Source: Channa striata | Lineage: Eukaryota; Chordata; Actinopteri; Anabantiformes; Channidae | Direction of reading: 5' to 3' | Length of the DNA: 64,000 nt | Assembly (NCBI GenBank): GCA_033026295.1 | Contig: CM065175.1 | Coordinates: 23,694,837-23,758,836, forward strand | Part shown: positions 47,881-60,863 of the stretch, piece after piece | How the letters are laid out: every line of letters begins with the position of its first letter | How positions within the stretch are numbered: position 1 is the stretch's first letter | Notes under the pieces: generated by a model | Databases searched by the model: none | Told to the model about the DNA's origin: nothing | Seen by the model: only the letters and a program-made list of their open reading frames with translations | Made by a program: the position numbers and the translations under genes

Positions 47881-49932
47881 GGAGAAGGATGATACACACT
47901 GAAAATGTTGCCCAATCAAGTGAAGTTACGGGGGCCTGCTGGTTCAAAAAGTATAGCTTAAAAGTGTTGAAACTCACACTACACGTGTAGTACAGTGTGA
48001 GTTAAGGACAACTTAACTAGGATATTAAATGTTTTACCACAAATACATGTAGCTTTTTGACCCTTTAAGATTATTTTACTACTTCTACACACCCCTTGGA
48101 AATAAATGAAGTAGCACAAACCCCTACTCTAAATTTCTATACTCTAAAAATAATAAAAGTAAAATTATAGGTATCCATCAATCAGCAGCCCCTGAGCTGG
48201 GTGTTTAGCCCCCAAGGGCTCAATGGAGACTCGGCCTGCTGGCATAGTGGTGCACTGTTACCACTGTTTCTTGACACGAAGAAGGAAAGGACATTCTGTG
48301 TTTAAACCTATGGGACAGTTTGATTTTTTTATTTTTATTTTGTGTTACTGCATCAGCATGGCTTCTCTCTGGGTACTCAGTCCAACACTCCCGGTTAGGT
48401 GAATTGGTGACTCTAAATTGGCAGTAGGCGTGAATACAAGCTTGAATAGTTGCGTGTGTGCTAACAGGTGATCTTTCAAGGGTGCTACCTATGATAGACT
48501 TCAATCCACTCATGATTATTAAAGATAAGTGGGTATCGTAATGAATGGATAGACTAGGCAATATGATTAATATCCTTCATCAAACTATATTTACATTTAT
48601 ATTATGATATTGTATATCATAATATAGTCCATGTTGTGAAAAAAACTTGACCAGTATTAGGTATATGCCAAGCCTAATCCAGCAATCATTTAAATACATG
48701 ATGCAAAAAACATAATTCAGTTCAATTCCTATGAACATACTTAATCAGGCACTGATGATAGCTATCCACCATGCAAGATGCTAGTAGGCTTTAAAGGCCA
48801 ACCCTACATGGTCTGCTCTTAGATGTAGATAACTTACAATTCAATTAATTTAGCCAGTTAAGTTAATCAGATGTCATGGTTGTATATATTTTTCACATTT
48901 CTCAAATGGGGCCTGGAGGTTCAGTGGTAGAGGAATTCAGAAGGCCAGAGCTGGAATAAAAAGACTGGTGACAAAACTCAACAACTTTTTTATTTTTTGT
49001 TTTTTTTAAGTTGCACTAATGTTTAATGTAGTCTCTGCACTCTGCCAATGTTCACATTGTTCTGCACAGTAATTTTTTTCATAAACCTTCTCTGCATGTG
49101 TTTGATTTATTTTTTTTTGGTTTTAATAGCAATGCCAAGTGTTTCATTCTGTGGAAGATATTATTGGGTTCATTGATTGACCTATACTAAAGATGAAAAT
49201 TAAGATGCAGTCGGGGTCGAGGTTGACAGCCAATCACTAACATAGTTGCAGACTTTCAGAAAATAAATGGTCTTTTAATAACAATGTTATTGAGGTAGTA
49301 ACTTAAAGTCAAGTATAGGGACTGATCATAATGTTTGTTTTTAAAATATCTTAGTTGCTTCCATTCATACCTGGCAGCTCATGCAGCTAGATCAAAAATC
49401 AAAAACCATTGCATCAGACAGTTGATTTTGTACCTGAATATTTAGGTAATTAAATTAAAAAACCTAGAATCCAAGCTTGTCACATTAATACTTGTTTCCC
49501 AGTTAGTTTCCCAGTTTTCTAGCATCTCCCAGCCACAGAGCAGTTGCCTGCTTTGCCTCTTTGTAATTGCATGATTGATGTAAGCCTATTGATTGATCAC
49601 ACATATCTATAAGGCCAAAAGAACAGTTGTATGGACCTAATGTCCATAAAATAGGAACAGTTACTATCTGGAAATTATAAGTTGAGGTTTTGTAACCTGA
49701 GCACAGCCGTCACCAAAATGCAATTTGCTGCAGACAGAAGGACTAAAGTAAAACTATAGTTGTGAATGATTTACAGCTAAAATAGAAAACGTGAAGAAAT
49801 TTTACCCAGCGCAATAATATTTCCGATGTATTTAAAAATGTCTGAGGAACAAGCTGTACCGACAAGGGAGTGATGGAGGCGTGTGCTTCGTTTGATTGAT
49901 GTCTGCTCGGCTAATCGGCGCAGCACTATCGC
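47881..49932. other. Intergenic DNA between tap1 and brd2
   Basis: tap1 3' flank followed by AT-rich DNA. Apart from the SINE-like repeat at 48190-48560 nothing recognisable is present. No immunoproteasome (psmb) or class I/II exon was seen here, although such genes are common neighbours of TAP1 in other vertebrates. Confidence 0.4.
48190..48560. repeat. Decayed fish SINE-like repeat
   Basis: It matches the usual order of a very common fish repeat: a gtggtgcactgttaccactg-like head, ggcttctctctgggtactc, then gaattggtgactctaaattg and a final tgaatggata. Many indels suggest an old copy. Identified from memory of the consensus. Confidence 0.65.
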
Positions 49933-49979
49933 TGACGTCACAGGAAGTGCGTACGACTGCCACGTGGTGGGTATATATA
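49933..49979 (+). promoter_or_regulatory. brd2 core promoter
   Basis: Perfect CRE TGACGTCA (49933-49940), an ETS-like CAGGAAGTG directly after it, an E-box CACGTG (49961-49966) and a TATA box TATATATA (49972-49979). A transcript starting about 30 bases downstream would include the uORF at 50101 and the donor at 50133. Confidence 0.7.
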
Positions 49980-50100
49980 GGGTGAAACGGAAGCGTTTGG
50001 GCGCCATTTCATTGCGGAGCTGCTCGGTGGTGAGTTGGTGGAAGTGCAGCGTGAGCAGCGGCGGTTAATTGGTTCGTTGTAACACTCCGCCTTCAGCCTG

Positions 50101-52152
50101 ATGGAAGCGGCCGTCAACCCGTCTCACGATAGGTGAGGTCCGTCGTTTCTTTGCCCGAACGGAGCGGCAGCGTTGCGCTAATGTTGCAGTGCACATAAAG
50201 GTGGAGCAACATTAGCTAAATGTCATCGGATTGCTAGAGCGCTGTTACCGTTAGCCTCCCCACCTCCAGACGGGTTTACTGCAGGCGGCTGTAGCCCGTC
50301 GAGCTTAACGTGCACTCAGCTGTAACGTTAGCTGAATTTCGTGACACGCTTGATGTTAATATTCAGCTTCAGCATGTGACCTGAGATGGGGAATGCAAAT
50401 GACAGCTGCAGCCCCACCGGCTGGGTCAGCCGACTGCACCCCGCCGGCTTTCTGTCAGTCGGGCCATTCATTGCTCAGACCCCCAGATAACGCCAATAAA
50501 TTCCGCAGCTACTGTGGCTGTGGTAGGGTGTAGCTGTCTCCTCCTGCCGGGCCCCCTGCTCGTCCGTGCACGGACCGATCCTGCTAACAGAATTCAGCGC
50601 TCGTCAGTTATTCAACGTTAACGTCACTTTGTCCAGCTTTGTTGCATTCCAGCGAAGCTAACGTTAGCTAGCAAGCCTTCTGATAGCTTAGCTTCCGGCT
50701 CACGAATGTCTGCACCGGAATCGGCGGGCAGATTAATGATGCGATCATTTTTATTAAGCAGCACCAGTAGGACAATGCTTGGATTATTATTATTATTATG
50801 TTTTTGCGGGTTTGCCAGAAACCCGCCGTCCGTCATTCGCCGCTGTCATTGTGAGGCAGTGTTTACAAACAGTGAGGGCGGAGCGTCCGAACCACGCGAT
50901 CACCAGCTGTTGGGTTGTAATCGCGGAGCCCGGCTTTGTCTGACTCGGGTTAAGTTTCGTGAAACGGATGGTTCGTTTAGGCTCTGCACGTTTTAAAACG
51001 CAAGACGTTTGAGTTTTTTTGTTTTTACTCTATTTCCATTTTATTGACCATGATCTAGTTATTAATACCGTTATTTGAGGTCAACATGCTGTTGTGCAAA
51101 TGTAAACGATTCAACGTTTGGATTGTGTGGTTTCAACTCCTCCGTAAAGCATTGCCAGAATTCTTCCTGATCGTCATCTGGTCTGAACACAGTCCCAATG
51201 ATCCTTGGACAAACATAAAAATCCTCATCTTTGAAAAGCTAGATAGTTGTTGAGTAATTTTCTGATGATGTATTCATTGATTAAATGTTGCTGTGTAATT
51301 CAAAAGTGAAAACAAGTCTAATACTTCTATTTTTTTGTATAAACAGTCATTCCATAGACAAAACTTATAAACTATAATGAAGCCCATTTTTTTCTGTGAT
51401 GAATTGGCATTGGCACTATGGCAAAGTGACTCGTGATGTTTTTAGCAGATTCTAAATGAGTACTTACTGTTTTTTTACACATGATTAAGGCTTTTTGACT
51501 AAAATGAAAACTGTTAACTCACTGGTAAATATTATTTATGTAAATTATTTTACACCAAGTCGTAGACTAAATAATCAAGGAAGTTTTATTAGATTAAGTT
51601 GCTCATGTTTTTATTATTCCTGAGGCTGAGCGGTTCTTTGAATTTCTTGGTTTGCAAACCCTGTGGAAACACTTTGGACACACGGTTTGTGTGTCAGTAG
51701 GGCAGGTGTCCGCCCTGAACTGTTGTGTGAGCTTTAACATCTAATTCTGGTTCATGCCTAAAGGGAGGGGGAAAGGGATGATGGTGGCTTCCTCCCTCTG
51801 ACTACATTGGTTGAAATGTTTGGTACCTCAAAGAGGGACCATAGGGCTGGAGACCATGTAACTTAAGCTTTTTAAATACATTAACTAACTTTTTCCATAT
51901 TTCAATATGTACCTTTTTCTGATAATATTTTTTTTTAATAACTTAAGTTGTTTCTAAAAGTGTTTGGGCAAGGCTCACCCTGCTAACCAGTCAGAATTTT
52001 AAAGAGTTCTGCTTGATTAGTTAGTGACATTAGCAACTTTTTATGAATCAATAGTTGTGTTCAAAGTTATTGACAACTGTAATGCAGCAAAGTGATCTTT
52101 AGACAAGCATTTCCTTCACTAGCAGCCATCTCTTTCTGTCTCCTGCAGATAA
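50101..52152 (+). other. Upstream ORF in the brd2 leader, spanning intron 1
   Basis: ATG at 50101 reads 10 codons to a GTGAGG donor after 50132. If spliced to the acceptor ending at 52148, the next codon completes Arg and a TAA follows at 50150-equivalent position 52150-52152, giving an 11-residue peptide that ends about 120 bases before the brd2 start codon. It could lower brd2 translation. The peptide itself resembles nothing known. Confidence 0.45.
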
Positions 52153-52272
52153 ATGGTGTTGGTGTTCCCCCTGTATGAATCAACCTGGAAAAAAAGATTT
52201 CACACCATCTGATTTCCATCCTCTTTCTGTGTCCCTCGCTTCAGCTCTCTGGTCGGGTTGTCCAGTGGTGGA

Positions 52273-55200
52273 ATGGACCAACACACCAGCTCTGGCAAAC
52301 GTATTCGCAAACCCTCTCTGCTTTATGAGGACTTTGAGAGCCCCTCTCTGCCACACACGATGCCCCAAGGACCCCCCGTGCCACCACAGCCCCCGGTCAA
52401 AGACCCCAACCGACCAGGCCGCATAACCAACCAGCTGCAGTACCTCCAGAAGACCCTGAAGAAGTCTCTTTGGAGGCATCACTTTGCCTGGCCTTTCCAT
52501 GAGCCTGTGGATGCCTACAGGCTCAACCTACCTGTAGGTCAAATGCTGCAGCTTTAAAAGACAGACTTTTACTTTTATTATTATAGTATTATTTAATCTT
52601 GTTTAACTCCTAGTATCAAGGCTTAGATGGTCATCTAAAATCTTGCTTGTTTCTCAGTTTTTAGTTTCTTTTTTTTTTGACATGTTGAAAACAAAAAACA
52701 TCAACACATTATCCCTTTGATTAAAGTTGATTGTAAGTTATTAATATAGTAGAAATTTTTTTTAAATTTTGTCTGTTCATCTGTCTTTTTAGGATTACCA
52801 TAAAATTATTAAACAACCTATGGACATGGGGACCATCAAAAAGCGTCTAGAGAACAACTTCTACCGCAGCGCAAGTGAGTGCATACAGGACTTCAACACA
52901 ATGTTCACCAACTGCTACATCTACAACAAGGTAGGTTCACCAGTAAAAGCAAAACTTTATTCACACTTGTATTCCTTTTTATTTTTAAACGTTCCTTTTT
53001 ATTTTTCACAAGACTAGGTTTATCTGATGCTGTGGAAACATAAACTTTCACGCTGACACTCTGCTATCTTATGTAATACCAGAGCATGTGCTGACTTGCA
53101 CTTACTCTGCCTTTGAGGCAAGGATGAAAAATGTAAAGGTTCAGTAAAATACACTTTTTTAAAACTGTGACTACAGTACACTTTCTTACACCTTTTATGA
53201 AGGTGTCTTTTTATGATTTTATGTAAGAAGTATATGCTTAGAAATGTTTGTTCACTAATAACTACTGTGTAGTATAAGATCCCTTTTTTCCTTCCATTTG
53301 TCTTTAACTAGAAAATGTCCACCAAAGTAATGCCTCATCCTTAGCATTTAGATGTTAATCTCTTGTATTTTTTAAAATTTTCTTGCATAAATTAAAATTA
53401 TGACTATAATGATTAGGTTTTTTTTTGGTCATTTGGTCCATAATTCACGAACTAATTAAATAAAGATCTGAACTGTAGTAATTTATATATTTAAGTTTGA
53501 ATGTGTCCTAAAGTCAGCATTTTTCTTTACCATTATACTTATTACATATATCTTTTTATAATGTTGTTGTACTAATATTTTATATTATATTTTGATTAGC
53601 CAACAGATGACATTGTGCTGATGGCCCAGTCCCTAGAGAAGATCTTTCTCCAGAAGGTGGCTCAAATGCCACAGGAGGAAGTTGAGCTTCCTCCTCCAGC
53701 ACCTCGAAACAAGAACAGCAGGGGGCGAGGTCGCAAATCCAGCAGTGAGTTGGCCATAAAATCTTAGAGTTCGAGTGAAACCTGTTTTTACAGTAGCAGA
53801 ATTATTAGAATCTTACTTGTTATGAATGTTAAAAATGGCATTTTCATATAATTTCAACATCGACTATTTTTGTCAAATTAATTACTGATCACCTATTACA
53901 AACTCTTTATATCTTCCTCTTGCAGAAAACTAACATGCAAAAGTAGCTCATTATGTAACCGCATAAAAGTTGTGCATGTGTCCAGTCAAAAACACCTCCA
54001 AACAGTTTGTGTTAACATTTGCCATTGTGTATCTGAGTTATATTTCAAAAGGTAAATGTCTCTTTCAGCATCAAGGGCTCAGCAGGTGCCAGCAGTGTCG
54101 CAGTCAGCCTATTCCCCTTCTTCCTCTGACACTGGGGACTCCATGCCGGCCAACTCTCCTCAGACTGTGCTGACCAAAAGCCTCCCTTCAGCCAACATCA
54201 TCGGCCTGCCCCCTACACAGCCTACAACTAAGGTCTACAATAATCTTTGGAAATTGCACAATGACTAAATCATGCTATATCATTTCTCTTAGGTTTATGA
54301 TAAAAAAAACTGCCACTTACAGTAGTGCCATCATTATGAATAAAGAAACACATCTGCATTAAAGATTTGTTATATTAAGTGTTTCTGAATAAGACGTAGC
54401 AGTAAAGACTGGAATGAAGGCAGCATGTTGGGCTCATCATGACCTCCGACCTCTTTTATTCTCATAGAAGAAAGGTGTAAAACGTAAGGCGGACACTACC
54501 ACTCCCTCCACCATGGGCTTGACTGTGGGAATGTCAGGTGTGGGCATGTCAGGACCAACGCACATGGTGGGCCTGGGAAAAGGAGGACACGGGGGACAAG
54601 TCCATGATACCTCCATGCACACACTTTCCTCCATGGGGGGCATGAGCCTAGATACTCCACCTGGAATGGGTTTGGTCAGGAGCCCTGGAGGTCCTGTCCT
54701 CCTTCAGCCCATGATGACCAGCAGTGGGCGACGAGTGGGTAGCGGACGCCCCATCAAACCTCCCAAAAAGGACTTGCCTGATTCTGTCCAGCCTCAGCCT
54801 TCGCGCAAGGGCAAACTGAGCCCTCAGCTGAGGTACTGCAGTGGGCTGCTAAAGGACATGTTGTCAAAGAAACATGCTGCGTATGCCTGGCCTTTCTACA
54901 AACCTGTGGACGCAGCAGCACTAGGGCTCCATGACTATCACGACATCATCAAGTGTCCCATGGACCTCAGCACCATAAAGGTGAAGTTTTATGTAGCTTT
55001 CTCAGACAGTCTTGCTCTTCTTGTGGTGCTGATTACATAAAGTCTTGTTTCTCAAAATTTTTACATTTTCTTATAGGTGAAACAATCTAAGTATTTTATC
55101 CTCAGATGTTAGTTTTGGACTGAAAATGGTCAACGTAAATTATTATTAAAGACATATGAAAAAATTTCAAAAAAGTCTGTTCCAAAACTAATGTACTTCC

Positions 55201-58200
55201 CATTCATCACCAGAGAAAGATGGACTGTCGCGAATACAGGGACGCTCAGCAGTTTGCTAGTGATGTCAGACTCATGTTCTCCAACTGCTACAAGTACAAT
55301 CCACCTGACCATGATGTTGTGGGCATGGCACGGAAGCTGCAGGTGACCATAACTTTGTAATTCTACATCATTAACATTGCATTAAAGAACTTTTTAATTC
55401 ATGATTATTTACCTTTCTTCTGTACAACAGGATGTGTTTGAGTTTCGTTTTGCCAAGATGCCAGACGAACCACATATGGATCACACTAACATGTCGCTGA
55501 GTGGCCACCCAACATCCTCTTCATCGTCGTCTTCCTCCTCATCATCCTCCTCTTCCTCCACCTCTGAGAGTGAGCCCAGCAGTGAAAGCGAAGAGAGCGA
55601 AAGCAGCCCCAGCTCAGACAGCGAGGAAGAGCGAGCACATCGCTTGGCTGAGCTACAGGACCAGGTGTGCACACAAGTAAGGCTTCCAGTACTCGTTCGT
55701 TATCTTTGTTGCAACAAATTTATTGAGGGCGGGGCGGGACAGTTCTCAGTTATTATTATTTTTTTAACTTGAATGTTCTCACAGCTCCGAGCCGTACATG
55801 AGCAGCTGGCTGCCCTCTCTCAAGGTCCCATCGTCAAGCCCAAGAAAAAGAAGGAGAAGAAGGACAAAAAAGAGAAGAAGAAAAAGAAGAAGCTAGAAAA
55901 GAGAAGTCGAGGTAGCAGAAGCAGAGCTGGCTCTGAAGAATGGAAGATGCCTGGGAAGATGCTGAAGAGCAAATCTGCCAGAGCAGGTGGCTCCCAGACA
56001 AAAAAGGGCCAGGGCAAGAAGAGTCTCAAGAACAGCAAGTAAGTATTAAAGTAATTACACATCTTAGCAGTTGCCACAACTTAAATCAAAAGCAACATAA
56101 TAACTGGCCATCAGAGATGAGATGAAGGATGTGAAGCAGCTGATTATCTTGGCTTTTATCCTGATGTTGTCTCTACTCCTCTGGACTTTTAGGACAACAA
56201 AGAAGCCGTTCTACCCCCCAGTGGCGCCTTCCATGCTGCCTCACTATGACTCGGAGGAAGAGGAGGAGATCGTGCCCATGTCGTACGATGAAAAGCGCCA
56301 GCTTAGCCTCGACATTAACAAGTTGCCGGGCGAGAAGCTGGGTCGTGTGGTCCACATCATCCAGTCCAGGGAGCCGTCACTGAGGGACACCAACCCAGAG
56401 GAGATTGAAATTGACTTTGAAACACTCAAACCATCCACTCTGAAAGAGCTGGAGCGCTACGTCATGACCTGTCTGAGGAAGAAGCCTCGTAAGCCTTATG
56501 GCGAGCAAGGTAGATCACATGTCCAGAAAATGTACCTGCAATTGCTTCGCCGCATCGTTGCAAAATGGTGTAGCAGTAAATAAACACTGTGTTCAAATAA
56601 GGCTAGAAATGTATCAAATTTTAACCGCAATAATTATTTTAGCTCTTGCACACAATGTATTTCTTAAATGAATTAATAATACAGTAATCAGCATTTCTGT
56701 TTGCTCTCCATTTGATCTCCATCCTGCTGCACTGACAGTTTTTGTCCAAACCAGCTCCAAACCCTCTCTGGATGAGCCTCCTGTTTTTTTTTTTTTTATT
56801 ATTTAATTTATTCTTTCAAAAATGCATCTGGATTGAGGAACAAACTTTCAGTATCAGATTTGAAGAACATTCTCCACATGCAGGCACAGTCAGTTTTTAT
56901 TAACCTTTAACATTTATTTAGCAAAACTCCTACATGTTTGCTAATAACATATTTGAAGACTTATGTCTTGCATGCTTTTTATGATTTTTAAAAAGGCCTA
57001 AAAATAAAATGCCGTAGCCATTAGCATATGTCCTCTGGTTTGCCAATGGACTGATGCCATTCAACAAAGTGAATGTGTTAAAAAATATTTTGACTGTCCA
57101 TAATTCTTTTATGTTCATCTCAAAACTCCCCGTAAGCCTTTCGATGGTGAGGGGAAGCCTTTGACGCTGCCAGACTATTCCACTCGAGCATGCTCAAAAC
57201 ACGAACTGCAGCTCATTCACGCGAGGACACTAATTAACAGATTAACAGCCTTGACATTTTTTTACTCACAGCAGCGAAGAAAAGCACTACTGGCAAATCT
57301 AAAGAGGAGCTGACCCTAGAGAAGAGGCGGGAGCTGGAGAGGAGGCTGCAAGATGTCAGTGGACAACTGAATTCTGTCAAGAAACCCACGAAACCGAAAG
57401 GTAAGTGCCACATCACCAGTTTACCAGGAAAACCTCACTTACATTAGAAATGTCTTTTGCCAGTGTAATGGACAACATGCTGCGTACAAATCTAACCTCT
57501 CATAAATAGAAAAATCATGGTCACCCACCTTACTATAAAAGTAAACACACACTCATATAATATACAAAAATTACCCACAGTCACATCAATATTAAACCCT
57601 TCTACCAAGCCTGGACACTGACAGATGATGAACAGAGATCATGCAGTAAAGCTTTAAATCTGCTTAAAAAAACAGTGACTCCACATGCACAAGATTGTTT
57701 TAGCAGAGTTCAGTTTTAACTTTAAATACAATAAACAGAATAAGCGTCTGTGAACTGTAGCTTAGTCATTTGGACACACAAAGGTGCAGGTAACAGCCAA
57801 AAACAAAGCCCATCAGTAATTCAGCACTGACCTGATGCTTTAATGCCCCAAACTTTTGAACCTGTCACAATACTGAGTGTGACTTCAGAACAGGACATAT
57901 TTTACCCACTAGTTGTCTCAAGCTTCTTTCACACATGAACTCTGGACAATGTTCATGGACAGAATTCATCCTCGGACGTTATCCAGACTGGCCTTTCAGA
58001 CATGTGAAAATGCAGGTGGGAAAATAGAAAATAGTTTCCGTGCATTGTCGCTGAGCAGAGTAGGCACAATTTAATATAGAACTTGATCAGTGGAAAGTGT
58101 TTTATTTACTGCACATTGGAGCCAGGTATTTAACAAAACATATGTTCAATAACTCAACTACAGAGGCAGTTGAGTGATAGAAACGTCAACAACGTGCCCA

Positions 58201-58992
58201 CGTCCACTTTTAATCTTCGGGATGATTCGGGACAGGGCAGCGCACTTCACGTACGAGCTCATGTGCATAATACGGACAATATAGTGGGGATTCGAAGGAT
58301 ACTCTTATTTTTTCATTTCATTTTTTCATTTTTATAAATACACCCCTCTTAAAAAAAGTCAGGATAATGTCAGGATTCCAGTGCATGTCTGAAAGGAGCC
58401 TCCGTTTTAAAGCATGTTGCTTTTGCATTTGTTTCACGTTTTGCAGCTTCCTAAAAGCTTGTCTAACCCTTAATGAGAGCTGCTAGCCTTGGCCAAGGCT
58501 TAGAAGAAAACCCGGGGTAGTTTTTGTCTCCACCTGAAAGGAGGATGCTTGGTGATACAAATCAGGCTTTCAAAGAATTCCCAATCCGTTTCCATATCTG
58601 TAATGAGCTTATATTCTCTCCCAATAAAAAGGCGTGAGATTTTTTTTTTTCACTTATGATACAAGGTTTTTTAAAAATTGATATTATAATGTACACAAAA
58701 ATCAGGAATATCATACACAAGCACTAAAGCGAACTAATAATTGCGGAGGGGTCTGCTAAAATTAAATCCTTTTAAAAACCTCTGACAGACTGTAACCAAT
58801 GAAAGATCTTCCATTATGATGAAACTCATTGATTCCTTGTTACTCTCTTTGCTCTCGTCAGTGGAGAAGCCCAGTGCTGTGGAGACGCACACCCAGCCCT
58901 CACGCCTCAGTGGCAGCAGCTCCAGCTCCGACTCCTCTTCCTCATCCTCGTCATCCTCATCCTCGGACACCAGTGATTCAGACTCTGGCTGA
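52273..58992 (+). CDS. brd2: BRD2, BET-family double bromodomain protein
   Basis: Eleven coding exons join in phase to 804 aa: 52273-52533, 52793-52930, 53600-53744, 54069-54232, 54468-54980, 55214-55342, 55431-55664, 55785-56038, 56193-56509, 57272-57400 and 58862-58992. BRD2 binds acetylated histone H4 on chromatin and regulates transcription. Bromodomain 1 (about 51-160) has the WPF shelf and NCYIYNK with the acetyl-lysine-binding Asn. The basic motif KKGVKRKADTTTP (237-249) follows. Bromodomain 2 (about 354-460) has WPF and NCYKYN. Then come a Ser/acidic stretch (about 470-520), a Lys-rich stretch, the ET domain (about 640-715, MSYDEKRQLSLDINKLPGEK) and a Ser-rich C-terminus SDTSDSDSG as in other BRD2 proteins. 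BRD2 rather than BRD3 or BRD4: that C-terminus, KRKADTTTP, the length, and the MHC-region neighbours. The ATG was chosen as the first in frame with GKRIRKPSLLYE. Confidence 0.96.
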
Positions 58993-60863
58993 GATCCGCA
59001 GCACTAGCCGAGAGAAGAAGCACTAATAACTCAGGGACTTGGGCTGGCCCAGAACACAACACACCCTGAAATAATAATAGTGGGTTAAGATATTCGACAC
59101 CACAGCAGATCCACATCACTCCAAGTGGAGTCTTAAAATGTTTTGAATGTGGGGCTGAGGGATATGAAACAACATCTCTGTGGATAATTGTAGAACCCAA
59201 ACACTAAATGCCTTGGTTTCTCCCTCCTCCCCTTTTGTAAATACTTGTACAAATGTATGTTTCTTTTATAAAGAAGAATTTTATGGCGATCCCCAAAGAG
59301 GGAAGCAGAGTAATAAAGGAGGCTGTGGAGCGATGGGCCAGACTCCAGATCCGCTCTGGCTGGCCTCACGCTGCGTCCTCTGTGGTGAGGGAACGAAGAG
59401 CGTTTGCTGTTTGTTTTCTTTGCCCACGTTTCCTCAGGCGTTACTGGAATTCGAACCAGCGACGTCTCGGTGGTCACAAGCCTTGCTTCTTTGACATTTG
59501 GCCTTCTGCCACTTCATTTTAGATCACCCCCTCAGACTCTGCCAGTGGTTCCGATTGTTAACAGTGGTTAAATTATATGGAGCTTGTTTTTTTTTTGTTT
59601 TTCTTCCACACAGGTCTAAGAGCTGTTGAGCAGTTAATAAAGCTAAACTATGGTATTGACCATAGGCCGGTTATTATGTAAAGTTGGTTACAGTTTGAGG
59701 TTTTCATAATTGCTGTTTGCCTCAGTTGGACATTGAGCCTCTTGCTGTGGTCTGTTTTAGAGCCTGTTGTATATGAAAACGAGGTGGGTCTATACAGTAT
59801 AGAAACGGCTTAACATACTGTAATTACTAAGTTTACCTTTAAGATGCATATTCATTTAGTTTGTATTGATTTTTATGGCTGCACTACGATAAAAGCCCAC
59901 TGGCCATTTTAAGATTGACCAGTCTTATAGAAACTAATTAAAGTACTGTCTGTCCTTAGTATTTCATCAACGGTTCTGCTCTGATCTTCTCGCCGTTTCA
60001 GTTCATGACATCAAACAGTAATTTAAGTGTGCACCGGTTTATTGCGAGCTAGACGCAGGCTGCTGAATGTTATCAGATCATAATGCGGGTTTCTAATTTC
60101 CGTATTAATATCCTCAACATGTGAAGTATTTCATTACCATTTCTCAAAGAGTATCTGTAGCACTCGAAAACTCCGTTAAGGTTTCTGAAAGAAATCTTTG
60201 GACCGCTCTGCACTTACCAGAACAAATCGTCTGGACTGAACCAACTGCTACGAGTTTCCCGTACAGAACCGAGGAAGCCCCGATAGTCCTCACCTAGTGG
60301 AAGCTCCTGTTGAATGTGCAGTGAAAGAAGATGCGCTTGTATATATTTAAACTGTATTTGCTGTTGCACAATTTATTGTATTTCTGCTGTTCAGTCTAAG
60401 TTTTCCCCTCCAAACTTCCCCCCCTTTTTTTTATTTTAAATTTTTTTTAACATACTGTTATTTCTCATTGCAGTTAACAGTCTTTGTTTCCTGAGTGTTT
60501 TGCTGCCTCTGGTCAAGTAGGTTGCTGCCTCTCAGAAGCATAACTTTCATTTGACTACTGTTCATTAAAATGTTCTGTAGGAGGAGTTTGAGTTATGTCT
60601 TTCTGTCTGGGATCAGTGGCTGTGATCTCTTATTTATTGTGTTTTCCATCATTTTTATAACTATGATTAATCAAAAGACTTTTTTATGGACTAAATTAAA
60701 TGAATGTGGCCTTAATGACACCGATCAGTACTGATATGAGGAACAAATGCAGATTTATTGCCCTTTTTTTATTGTTTTAAAAACTGCAAAAAACTTAACA
60801 CGAAACTTTGAGTCAGGATTGTTAAAATATAAGATCTAAAATTATTTTCAGTTTTCAAATAAA
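58993..60863 (+). other. brd2 3' untranslated region
   Basis: Follows the stop codon with no further coding signal. AATAAA hexamers at 59636-59641 and 60858-60863 are candidate polyadenylation signals for short and long 3' ends. AT-rich elements lie near 60400-60460. Confidence 0.5.
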
